Shown piece by piece: positions 9,329 to 17,214 of a stretch of DNA of 64,000 bases. The stretch comes from Clostridium scatologenes (GTDB taxonomy: Bacteria > Bacillota > Clostridia > Clostridiales > Clostridiaceae). The notes below the pieces were generated by a model, which saw only the letters and a program-made list of their open reading frames with translations, made no database searches and was not told the DNA's origin. Made by a program: the position numbers and the translations under genes. Position 1 is the stretch's first letter. Every line of letters starts with the position of its first letter. The stretch spans positions 806,001 to 870,000 of the forward strand of contig NZ_CP009933.1 in NCBI RefSeq assembly GCF_000968375.1. The letters run 5' to 3'.

Positions 9329-10202
9329 CAAAGCTTTCCCCTCCTTGCAGGTTTTTATAATCATCAAAAAAATCACTTTTAGTTTTAAAGTTGTGGAAAC
9401 CGTAATAACTTTTATGTTTTTTATAATTATTTAAATAATTTATGACTTCCTTTTCATTCCTTAAACCTTTATTTTTCCAGCTGTACAGAACTTTTTCAAT
9501 ATATCTCAAATTCTTGGCATTGCTTTTTAGTGCCTGCTTCATTCCAAGAATAATTAAGTCCTTGGAATTAAAGTCCTCCATAAAATTTTTTAATAAGTTA
9601 ATTTCATAAGGACTGGCACAGCTTATATTGTCACTGTAAAAACTTACAACATCGGTGAGCTCTTCTTCTTCTTTTTTTAAGTAATTCTCTGTAGTAATCT
9701 CTGGTATTGCTTTATTAAAATAGGCATTATCCACAGGACTTTTTGACTCAATGGAAGAAGGAGAAAGGCACGTATTACTGGACTTATTTACATCATCTTC
9801 AGAAATGTCAGATGAATTTTTACTTGGCTTTCCTTCAGTGTCAATTGTTGAATTAGTACTATCTTCAAAAGCATCACATAAGCTTTCAAGTTTTTCATAA
9901 TCGATGGTGTACCATTTAGTCTTGTCCATTTTTGATTTGTTGAAATTAGAGCTTAAAACAACTCCTGAAGTTTCAAGTTTTTTTATAGCTCTTATTATGG
10001 TTCTCTTGCATAAAAAGCTTATTTGATTGTGCCAAGCTTCATAGCTGTTATAAATCCATGGTGTGCCATCTATTATGTGATTGCTCTTTAAAAGCCAGTA
10101 ATGAATTTGCTGCAGTATTATACTTTCTGTAACTCCAAAAATCTCTGCAAGCTTAGGTTGAAAGACCATAGTGATTTCATTTTCCAAAAGTACTTTTTTC
10201 AT
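9198..10202 (-). CDS. DnaD-like phage replication initiation protein
   Basis: 334 residues from the ATG at 10202, which follows AAAGGA at 12 bases. A TTG 12 bases earlier has no usable spacing. The N-terminal ~110 residues form a winged-helix replisome-organiser domain (FQPKLAEIFGVTESIILQQI; KRTIIRAIKKLETSGVV). An acidic/Ser-rich linker of ~60 residues follows. The C-terminal DnaD (DnaB_2) domain shows its YIEKVLYSWKNKGL signature. It would load replicative helicase at a phage origin together with the DnaC partner. The last ~43 residues overlap the DnaC-like frame, which suggests loss of the original stop codon. Probably a non-functional leftover. Confidence 0.75.
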   Translation of the reverse strand: MKKVLLENEITMVFQPKLAEIFGVTESIILQQIHYWLLKSNHIIDGTPWIYNSYEAWHNQISFLCKRTIIRAIKKLETSGVVLSSNFNKSKMDKTKWYTIDYEKLESLCDAFEDSTNSTIDTEGKPSKNSSDISEDDVNKSSNTCLSPSSIESKSPVDNAYFNKAIPEITTENYLKKEEEELTDVVSFYSDNISCASPYEINLLKNFMEDFNSKDLIILGMKQALKSNAKNLRYIEKVLYSWKNKGLRNEKEVINYLNNYKKHKSYYGFHNFKTKSDFFDDYKNLQGGESFGRTWGNYEKSWGYNSEIEETQFGKYEREEEKTEWYQGDMEGLI

Positions 10203-10468
10203 AATAAACACCAATCCTTTACTTATTGATTATTTTTTTCCCTTTAATAATAAAGTCCCATTTTTCGAAGAAAATGTTGCATAATCATAAAAAAGATATT
10301 TTACTTATTTGTACAAAGTTTTTACATAATTTAAATTAATTTAGTGATATGTGACGAGTTTTTATATTTATTATAGAATAATTTGGATTTTTAGTGAGGA
10401 AAATACTCTAATATAGTAGATTTACAATGAAAAAATCATTCAAAAGAACACATGATAGAAATTTTTTT

Positions 10469-10500
10469 AATCAAAATTTTTAATTTTGATTTTTTATTTT
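10469..10500 (+). terminator. Rho-independent terminator-like hairpin
   Basis: AATCAAAATT (10469-10478), a TTT loop, AATTTTGATT (10482-10491), then a T-rich tail. The orientation is rightward, yet no plus-strand gene lies between the CRISPR array and this site. It may end an unannotated short RNA or be debris of a deleted gene. Confidence 0.5.
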
Positions 10501-10563
10501 TTGGAACTTACTTTTAGCATTTTATGAAACTTTGATTAATTATTACAATGATTAAAGAGTATA

Positions 10564-10601
10564 AAAAAGTTCTGATTGGAAAATTTCAATCAGAACTTTT
10601 T
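10564..10601. terminator. Bidirectional terminator hairpin
   Basis: Perfect 15-base stem: AAAAAGTTCTGATTG (10564-10578) and CAATCAGAACTTTTT (10587-10601) with an 8-base loop. A/T runs flank both sides. On the minus strand it lies just beyond the DUF1659/DUF2922 remnant and would have ended that transcript. Confidence 0.8.
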
Positions 10602-10609
10602 AAAGTTAA

Positions 10610-10787
10610 CTATTTTACTGCTAAGTTTGAGCTATTTCTTTCTATTATGTGAGCTGAGTCCTTTGATTTTAAATCCAGACCATCAGATGTAAATATGTTT
10701 TTTGACTACATCCTTTCCGTTTTTGTCTACTCCATCCTTGTATTTAAGAATCATTGTAGTTTCAAGTTTTGTTGATTTTGCAGCCAT
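10610..10787 (-). pseudogene. DUF1659::DUF2922 deletion scar
   Basis: From the ATG at 10787 (AAAGGA 11 bases upstream) the frame reads MAAKSTKLETTMILKYKDG and continues with VDKNGKDVVKK, typical of the small DUF1659 protein. It then stops at 10680. Shifting frame inside the AAAAAA run gives KNIFTSDGLDLKSKDSA and IIERNSSNLAVK, ending at 10610. That is the C-terminal signature of DUF2922, the usual downstream neighbour of DUF1659 genes. A deletion therefore appears to have joined the 5' half of one gene to the 3' end of the next, out of frame. The 35-residue peptide from the ATG could still be made. Confidence 0.6.
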
Positions 10788-11211
10788 ATTTATCATATCC
10801 TTTCACTTAATATATAGGGTGGATTTTTGAAAAGGAGACATGGATTTTCATACAATTTAAAAAGTTAAACACATAAATTAATAGGTTTGATTTAAACCAG
10901 TTAAAAAGGCATATATTCGGCATTTTAGAGTGTTGACAAAATGTGCAGTACCCCTGTAAAAATATTTATGAAATAAAAAGCAAAATTATGAAAGGATTTA
11001 ATTGAAAAAGTATGTTTTATGATGTATATTTGTAAATGAACGTTTTTAGTTTTAAGGATAAAAGTGTAATTTTGTGTAATAAAAAGCTAAAATTTAAAGA
11101 ACATAACAGCGGGGAATTTATGTTTGTGTAAATATTAATTGTATTAATATATTTATTATATTCATTCTTTTAAAGATTGAACGAAAGAGAACATAAGGAG
11201 AGAGAAACTAA
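10788..11211. other. Upstream region of the potassium transporter gene
   Basis: About 420 bases without an ORF. It should contain the transporter promoter, since AGGAGAG precedes the ATG, but no clear -35/-10 pair stands out. The conserved core of a ydaO-type c-di-AMP riboswitch was looked for, because such transporters often carry one, and was not recognised. Confidence 0.4.
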
Positions 11212-13089
11212 ATGCTTAAGAAATTTTTAGATGTTTTATTTGGAGAACCTTTAGCTAATGAGCAAGGAAAACATGAAAAGTATAATATTCCTTTTGGATT
11301 AGCAATTATGGCTAGTGATGCGATATCATCTGTTGCCTATGGTGCACAGGAAATTCTTTTCGTATTAATAGTTTTAGGTGCATCTGCATATCAATGGTTA
11401 ACATGGACTTCTTTTATGATTATAGGACTTCTTATAATACTTACCATTGCATATATTCAAATTATAAAAGCTTATCCTCAAGGTGGAGGAGCTTATAAGG
11501 TAGCAAAGGAAAATATAGGAGACAAAGCTGGTTTGTCTGCTGGTGCAGGACTTATAATAAGTTATATACTTACTGTTGCAGTTAGTGCTAGTGCTGGTGC
11601 AGATGCTATTATTTCAGCATTTGTTGGCTTAGCAGAATATAAGGTTATTTTTGTTGTGGCCATAATTGTAGTTTTGACTATTTTAAATTTAAGAGGAATA
11701 AGTGAATCTTCAAAAATTTTTGCTATACCTACTTATATTTTTATATTTAGTATGATTTTTATGATTGTTTATGGTTTGTTTAAGTATTTTGTATTAAATA
11801 TACACCCACAACCTATGTTTTCAGTTCCTGCAGGAACCACAGAAAATTTATCAATATTTCTTATTTTGAGAGCTTTTTCTTCAGGTTGTTCTGCATTAAC
11901 AGGAGTAGAGGCAGTAAGTAATTCTGTTCCAAACTTTCAGGAACCTAGTCAAAAAAGTGCGAAGACTGTTATGATACTATTAGCAGCTTTAATATTTTTT
12001 ATATTTGGTGGTACTTCAGTACTTGCTATATTTTACACAGCAGTACCAATTGCCAATGGCCCTACAGTTGTTTCGCAAATAGCTTTTGGCGTTTTTCATA
12101 ATGGAATAATGTATTATGTAATACAATTTAGTACTGCTGTAATTTTACTTATGGCATGTAACACAGCATATACAGGTTTCCCAATGCTCATGTACATAGT
12201 TGGAAAAGATGGCTTTGCTCCAAGACAATTTACTATTAGAGGTAAAAGGCTTAGTTTTTCTTTTGGAATTTGTGCTTTGTCATTTATAGCGTGTGTTTTA
12301 GTTACTATATTTAAAGCAGATACACATAGACTGATTCCATTATATGCAATTGGAGTATTTATATCCTTTACTTTAGGCCAATTTGGTATGGTAAATCACT
12401 GGAGAAAAGAAAGAGGCAAGGGTTGGATAAAACGTGCTATTATCAATGGATGTGGTGCTGCTGTTACCTTATTTACAACTATAATAATTTTAGTTGAAAA
12501 ATTTAGTGAAGGTGCATTTATAGTTGCCATTCTAATTCCGATGATAATTTTAGTTCAGATGAGAATTAAACATCATTATAATAAGGTTGCTAATGGTTTA
12601 AGTATTAGTCAGATAAATTTAAAGAAGTTAAATTTAAGGATAAAATATACTCATACTGTAATAGTTCCAATTGCCAGCTTAAACAAGGCTGTAATTGGTG
12701 CACTTAAGTATGCACAAAGTATAAGTGATAATGTTATTGCTCTTAACATTTCAACAGATATGGAAGCAATGGAAAGGTTAAAACAAAGATGGAGTGAGCT
12801 GGATACGGATATTACTCTTATTTCTAAATATTCACCTTATAGAGCTGTAATTACTCCTCTTTTACAAAACATAGTGTCAATTGCAGATAAAGCAGGTGAA
12901 GATGAAAAAGTAACAGTAATTGTTCCACAGTTTATTACTCACGGACACTTTGGTAAGGTTCTACATAACCATACAAGCTTTTTCATAAGAGAAACTTTAC
13001 TTAAAAACAATAATATAATTGTGTCTACATTCCCTTATCATTTATCAGATGAGGAAATTGCTGCGGCAAATAAAAAAATAAAAAAATAA
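11212..13089 (+). CDS. kimA: KimA-type high-affinity potassium transporter (APC superfamily)
   Basis: 625 residues. KimA is a proton-coupled K+ importer of the KUP/APC fold in the cytoplasmic membrane. The N-terminal ~450 residues contain about 12 hydrophobic segments with family motifs SSVAYG, AYPQGGGAY and SSGCSALTGVEA. The C-terminal ~150 residues are a soluble, USP-like domain ending VPQFITHGHFGKVLHN and STFPYHLSDEE, as in Bacillus KimA, where c-di-AMP inhibits transport (established for the family). The ATG at 11212 follows GGAGAGAG. It is a single-gene unit with a hairpin downstream at 13189-13261. Confidence 0.9.
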   Translation: MLKKFLDVLFGEPLANEQGKHEKYNIPFGLAIMASDAISSVAYGAQEILFVLIVLGASAYQWLTWTSFMIIGLLIILTIAYIQIIKAYPQGGGAYKVAKENIGDKAGLSAGAGLIISYILTVAVSASAGADAIISAFVGLAEYKVIFVVAIIVVLTILNLRGISESSKIFAIPTYIFIFSMIFMIVYGLFKYFVLNIHPQPMFSVPAGTTENLSIFLILRAFSSGCSALTGVEAVSNSVPNFQEPSQKSAKTVMILLAALIFFIFGGTSVLAIFYTAVPIANGPTVVSQIAFGVFHNGIMYYVIQFSTAVILLMACNTAYTGFPMLMYIVGKDGFAPRQFTIRGKRLSFSFGICALSFIACVLVTIFKADTHRLIPLYAIGVFISFTLGQFGMVNHWRKERGKGWIKRAIINGCGAAVTLFTTIIILVEKFSEGAFIVAILIPMIILVQMRIKHHYNKVANGLSISQINLKKLNLRIKYTHTVIVPIASLNKAVIGALKYAQSISDNVIALNISTDMEAMERLKQRWSELDTDITLISKYSPYRAVITPLLQNIVSIADKAGEDEKVTVIVPQFITHGHFGKVLHNHTSFFIRETLLKNNNIIVSTFPYHLSDEEIAAANKKIKK

Positions 13090-13188
13090 AATAATTATAT
13101 AAAGTTTCACAAATAAGCATTTTTAGTGCTAAATTACCTAGAGTAGTTGTGAGTTTGTGGAAAATATTAATGAGTTTCATAATATAAA

Positions 13189-13261
13189 AATGGAGCTGTT
13201 GCATTAAGAAATTTTACATACAATATGTTGTGTGATGCATTCTTATTGCAGCAGCTCCATT
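13189..13261 (+). terminator. Long hairpin after kimA
   Basis: The arms AATGGAGCTGTTGCATTAAG... (13189-13210) and ...TTGCAGCAGCTCCATT (13240-13261) pair over 22 bases with two mismatches, and the loop is 29 bases. A short T-rich stretch follows. It probably ends the kimA transcript, though the length and long loop also fit a small palindromic repeat element. Confidence 0.55.
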
Positions 13262-13606
13262 ATTTTAATAACTTATTAAAGTTCAAATTTTTATAATTTA
13301 AGGTATCCTAATAATTCTAGAATTCGAAAGGACATATTAATATGAAATACAGTATTACTATTATTTAAATCAATTTGAAGAATATCTTGAATTTTTAAAT
13401 GCTTTATTAAATATTTTACAATTTACATTCATGACAAATGTAGCCATGGTAATGACATCAGGAAAAATAGGAAGTCATGTTCCTTATAATAGCTTTTATA
13501 AAGCCAGAAAATGTAGTTGCTTCGATAAGTAAATAATCTTTATTGGTTTCACATATAAATACATTATCTATAAATTTTAATATTACTTAATTAAGGAGGC
13601 TTAAGT
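13262..13606. other. Gene-free stretch before the flavoenzyme gene
   Basis: AT-rich and largely without coding signal. A 33-codon plus-strand ORF at 13431-13532 (MTNVAMVMTSGKIGSHVPYN...) lacks a ribosome site and is not recognised; it may be a fragment of a decayed enzyme gene. No clear promoter was identified. Confidence 0.35.
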
Positions 13607-15604
13607 ATGAGTTATAAATATCAAAAGTTATTTGAATCTGTAAAAATAGGAAGTATTGAAATTAAAAATCGTTTTGCCATGGCACCTATGGGGCCTCAAG
13701 GGCTTGGCGATGAAGAAGGGGCATTTAATCAAAGAGGTGTAGACTACTATGTAGCTCGTGCCCGTGGAGGTACTGGTCTTATCATAACTGGTGTAACCTT
13801 TGTAGAGAATGAGGTTGAACATCATGAAATGCCAGGTGTTCCTTGTTCCACATATAATCCAGTTCATTTTGTAAGAACTGCCAGTGAAATGACAGAACGA
13901 ATCCATGCATATGATTCCAAGGTTTTTCTGCAGATGAGTGCGGGATTTGGAAGAGTTGCTCCACCAGCAAATGAAAATGTGCCGCCAATAGCTCCTTCTC
14001 CTATTCCCAATCGATGGGTAGATGTAACTTGCAGGGAGATTAGCAAAGATGAAATACATCATATTGTTGAGATGTTTGGAGAAGGAGCAGTAAATGCAAA
14101 ACGTGCAGGTTTTGATGGTGTTCAAATTCATGCAGTGCATGAAGGTTATCTATTGGATCAGTTTGCTATTTCCTTTTTTAATCATCGTACTGATGAATAT
14201 GGTGGATGTCTTGAAAATCGTCTGCGTTTTGCTCGTGAAGTTGTTGAAGAAATAAAAAAGCGTTGTGGAGATGATTATCCTGTTATATTACGTTACAGTC
14301 CTAAGAGCTTTATAAAAGATTGGCGAGAGGGAGCACTGCCAGGTGAAGAATTTGAAGAAAAGGGTAAAGATATTCCAGAAGGAATAGAAGCAGGAAAGTT
14401 GCTTGTACAATATGGGTATGATGCATTAGATGTGGATGTAGGTTGTTATGATGCATGGTGGTGGAATCATCCGCCTATGTATCAAAAGAAGGGACTATAT
14501 ATTCCATATGCAAAAATAATGAAAGAAGCAGTAGATGTTCCAATAATATGTGCAGGACGCATGGATAATCCTGATCTTGCACTTTCTGCTTTAGAGGATG
14601 GTGCTTGCGATATGATAGGACTTGGAAGACCACTTCTTGCAGATCCCGATTATGTAAATAAGCTACGATTAGGTAAAACTGCACTGATACGACCATGTCT
14701 TTCATGTCATGAAGGATGTTTAGGACGTATGGTAAAGAATGGATCTCTCAACTGTGCTGTTAACCCTGAAGCTTGTCGAGAAGGTGTTAATTTTCTTATT
14801 CCAGCGCTTAAGTCAAAAAAAGTATTGATAGTAGGTGGTGGTGTAGCAGGTTGTGAAGCTGCTAGAGTTCTTAAGTTACGTGGACATGAACCAGTAATTT
14901 ATGAAAAAACGGCAAGACTTGGAGGAAACTTAATTCCAGGAGGAGTTCCTGATTTTAAAGAAGATGATAGAGCACTTATTAAATGGTATGAAAATAGTTT
15001 AAAAGATTTGAAGGTGGATATAAAACTCAATACTGAAGTCACATCAGAAATTGTGAAAAATAGTAAAGTAGATGTTGTAATAATTGCTACAGGTTCTAAA
15101 CCTAAAGTTTTCAACTTAGGAGATAATAGTAAAGTGTTTACTGCTGCAGATGTGCTTTGTGGAAAAAAGCAGGCAGGAGATAAAGTTGTAGTTTTAGGTG
15201 GAGGTCTTGTTGGTTGTGAAACAGCTCTTTATTTAAAGAAAATGGGTAAAGAAGTTACCATTGTTGAAGCTATGGATAGTTTGCTTGCTTTAAATGGTCC
15301 AAGTTGTTTTGCTAATTTTGGAATGCTTATGGCTCTTATTCCATACAATCACATCAATGTTCTAACTTCATCAAAGGTTGTAAAGACTACTGATAAAGGT
15401 GTTCTTGTAAATACAGAAGGCAGTTGTGAAAGAGAAATTGAAGCAGATTCAGTAGTTCTTGCTGTAGGATATAATTCCAATAAAGAACTTTATGATTCAC
15501 TTAAATATGAAGTTCAAGATATACGACTTTTAGGTGATGCAAGAAAGGTTTCTAATATTATGTATGCCGTTTGGGATGCTTATGAAGTTGCATCAAAGCT
15601 ATAA
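13607..15604 (+). CDS. NADH:flavin oxidoreductase / 2,4-dienoyl-CoA or enoate reductase family
   Basis: 665 residues with the three-part layout of the enoate/2,4-dienoyl-CoA reductase family. An old-yellow-enzyme TIM barrel binding FMN covers residues ~1-350. The 4Fe-4S motif is Cys364, Cys367, Cys371 and Cys383 (CLSCHEGC...NC). A FAD/NAD(P)-binding half has GxGxxG-type motifs near 405 (IVGGGVAGCEA) and 527 (LGGGLVGCETA). Such enzymes reduce activated C=C bonds of enoates or enoyl-CoAs in Stickland-type and bile-acid metabolism. The substrate cannot be told here. The ATG follows AAGGAGG. It is monocistronic with no partner genes. Confidence 0.88.
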   Translation: MSYKYQKLFESVKIGSIEIKNRFAMAPMGPQGLGDEEGAFNQRGVDYYVARARGGTGLIITGVTFVENEVEHHEMPGVPCSTYNPVHFVRTASEMTERIHAYDSKVFLQMSAGFGRVAPPANENVPPIAPSPIPNRWVDVTCREISKDEIHHIVEMFGEGAVNAKRAGFDGVQIHAVHEGYLLDQFAISFFNHRTDEYGGCLENRLRFAREVVEEIKKRCGDDYPVILRYSPKSFIKDWREGALPGEEFEEKGKDIPEGIEAGKLLVQYGYDALDVDVGCYDAWWWNHPPMYQKKGLYIPYAKIMKEAVDVPIICAGRMDNPDLALSALEDGACDMIGLGRPLLADPDYVNKLRLGKTALIRPCLSCHEGCLGRMVKNGSLNCAVNPEACREGVNFLIPALKSKKVLIVGGGVAGCEAARVLKLRGHEPVIYEKTARLGGNLIPGGVPDFKEDDRALIKWYENSLKDLKVDIKLNTEVTSEIVKNSKVDVVIIATGSKPKVFNLGDNSKVFTAADVLCGKKQAGDKVVVLGGGLVGCETALYLKKMGKEVTIVEAMDSLLALNGPSCFANFGMLMALIPYNHINVLTSSKVVKTTDKGVLVNTEGSCEREIEADSVVLAVGYNSNKELYDSLKYEVQDIRLLGDARKVSNIMYAVWDAYEVASKL

Positions 15605-15677
15605 GTATATGAATATTTAATACCTCAACTTTCGCACATACAAAAACTTTAATTTTATATAATAAGCAACTTTTTTG

Positions 15678-15749
15678 AGAGGACAATTGACAGAGGACAG
15701 AGGACAATGAAGGTGAGTTTTCCTCCTTGTTCTATGTCAATTGTCCTCT
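15678..15749. repeat. Palindromic intergenic repeat rich in GAGGACA
   Basis: The arms AGAGGACAATTGACA (15678-15692) and TGTCAATTGTCCTCT (15735-15749) are perfectly complementary. The left side contains three GAGGACA units. No A/U tail fits a normal terminator. The layout suggests a mobile palindromic repeat family; no second copy was seen in this window. Confidence 0.6.
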
Positions 15750-15821
15750 AAATAATGCTTTGCAATATTTTTTAACTGTGAAAGCTAATTTATAGTCTTT
15801 TAGTTTATATTAGTATATACT

Positions 15822-16616
15822 TTAATCTCCAGCAGCTTGTGCATCTGCCTTAGTTTTGTGAAGTGTACCATGTGGATGTTGAGGTGGTGCATAAATAGAA
15901 TATAATTTAAGAGGTCCTTTTCCTGTATTGATTACATTATGCCATGTACCAGCAGGCACAAATATTGCAAAACCATCATGAACCTTCATTTGAAAATCTA
16001 AGTGTTTTTTACTGTTGCCCATTTTTACAATTCCTTGGCCTTCTTCAATACGTAAGAATTGATCGACATCAGGATGCATTTCTAATCCTATATCATCTCC
16101 TGGATCGATGCTCATTAAAGTCAGTTGCAAATGTTTTCCTGTCCATAAAGTACTACGATAATAGTTATTTTGCTTAGTAGCTTCTTCAATATTAATTGCA
16201 AAAGGTTCTGGACCATAATCCTTTGATTTAGGTGAATTGTTATCTTTTGAACCTTTGAAAGAATCAGGTTTTAAATTACTTTTCATGGGTGGATTGGTAT
16301 TAATAGGCTTTGAGTTGTTAGATTTTGGATTATTAGGCTTTGTATTGTTAGGTTTTAGATTGTTATTCATCATATTATTATTCATGTTACTTTTGATATT
16401 ATTGTTTGGATTACTATTCATATTGCTATTAATGTTATTATGCATATTATTAGTAAAAGGAATATATCTGTCGTCATCCATTTGATTTGGAAAATTTGGA
16501 GCATACATAGGCATATTCATCATACAAGGACATTGATAAGTCCTATAAGCATTAAGCATATATCTTTGTGGGTTAATAAAGTAAGGGTATGGATATGTTT
16601 CGTAAGGATTATACAT
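15822..16616 (-). CDS. Cupin-domain protein with Asn-rich N-terminal region
   Basis: 264 residues from the ATG at 16616, which has AAAGGA 9 bases upstream; an ATG 18 bases earlier contains that ribosome site within its own codons. The first ~50 residues are rich in Tyr, Pro, Met and Asn (MYNPYETYPYPYFINPQ). Residues ~55-130 are low-complexity Asn/Lys/Pro. The C-terminal ~125 residues are a cupin barrel with metal-ligand pattern EMHPDVDQFLRIEEG and later VPAGTWHNVINTG. The N-terminus resembles clostridial spore-coat-like proteins, so surface or spore location is possible (inference). The enzymatic role is unknown. Confidence 0.7.
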   Translation of the reverse strand: MYNPYETYPYPYFINPQRYMLNAYRTYQCPCMMNMPMYAPNFPNQMDDDRYIPFTNNMHNNINSNMNSNPNNNIKSNMNNNMMNNNLKPNNTKPNNPKSNNSKPINTNPPMKSNLKPDSFKGSKDNNSPKSKDYGPEPFAINIEEATKQNNYYRSTLWTGKHLQLTLMSIDPGDDIGLEMHPDVDQFLRIEEGQGIVKMGNSKKHLDFQMKVHDGFAIFVPAGTWHNVINTGKGPLKLYSIYAPPQHPHGTLHKTKADAQAAGD

Positions 16617-16962
16617 ACTATTCATTCCTTTCATAAGCTTATAAAATATTATATGTTTTAATTTACTAAAGTGTGATTAATACTTATGAAAAATCAATGT
16701 TGCAGAGATTTTATCCCATGGATGCCATTGATAATATCACAGCTTGATGGGGTGGACATATATACTGCTTATAGGTATAGATGAATAATAGGGTTTTTTG
16801 TATATAAATTTACATAGGATTTTTTTATTTTTTGTTGTAAAATTGTATTATAATATGATTAAAATTTAACAAGAAATAAACTGATATGCAGTTGAAAATT
16901 GATGAAAATTATAGTATATAATGTTTTAATATTAAATTTTGAAATTTTTGGAGAGTGATATC
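16617..16962. promoter_or_regulatory. Divergent intergenic region, cupin / hydrogenase-like operon
   Basis: About 345 bases. It contains dispersed-repeat copy B (16706-16738) and a TATAAT box at 16849-16854 that could serve the rightward operon, though no good -35 is spaced 17 bases from it. Nothing else is supported. Confidence 0.35.
16706..16738 (-). repeat. Dispersed intergenic repeat, copy B
   Basis: Plus-strand AGATTTTATCCCATGG then ATGCCATTGATAATATC. Against copy A (8685-8717) most positions are identical over 33 bases. It is located upstream of the hydrogenase-like operon. Confidence 0.55.
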
Positions 16963-17214
16963 GTGATAAGTATTAGTGTTTGTGTAGGAAGTGCTTGCCA
17001 TTTAAAAGGATCTCATAAGGTTATAAAAAATCTGCAAAAATTAATTTCACAATATAAATTAGAGGCTTCAGTTGAATTAAAAGGAGCTTTTTGTCTTGGT
17101 CATTGCACAGAAGGAGTTTCAGTAAAAATTGATGAGGAAGAAAAAATATATTCAGTTAATGAAAAAAATGTGGAGCAATTTTTTAATGAAGAAGTTGTTA
17201 GGAGGATAAAATAA
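16963..17214 (+). CDS. Thioredoxin-like [2Fe-2S] ferredoxin-domain protein
   Basis: 83 residues from GTG at 16963, with GGAGAG 7 bases upstream. A TTG 24 bases earlier lacks a ribosome site. The four cysteines lie in CVGSAC and CLGHC, the pattern of NuoE/HydC-type thioredoxin-like [2Fe-2S] domains. Only this domain is present, so it is a small stand-alone electron carrier. Its stop overlaps the ATG of the next gene (TAATG), indicating coupled synthesis. It probably passes electrons to or from the hydrogenase-like protein. Confidence 0.82.
   Translation: MISISVCVGSACHLKGSHKVIKNLQKLISQYKLEASVELKGAFCLGHCTEGVSVKIDEEEKIYSVNEKNVEQFFNEEVVRRIK

Noticed and set aside
10860..11211. c-di-AMP (ydaO) riboswitch before kimA
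   Set aside because: Expected from family knowledge, but the conserved GGGGAACC and GGGTGAA-type cores are absent.
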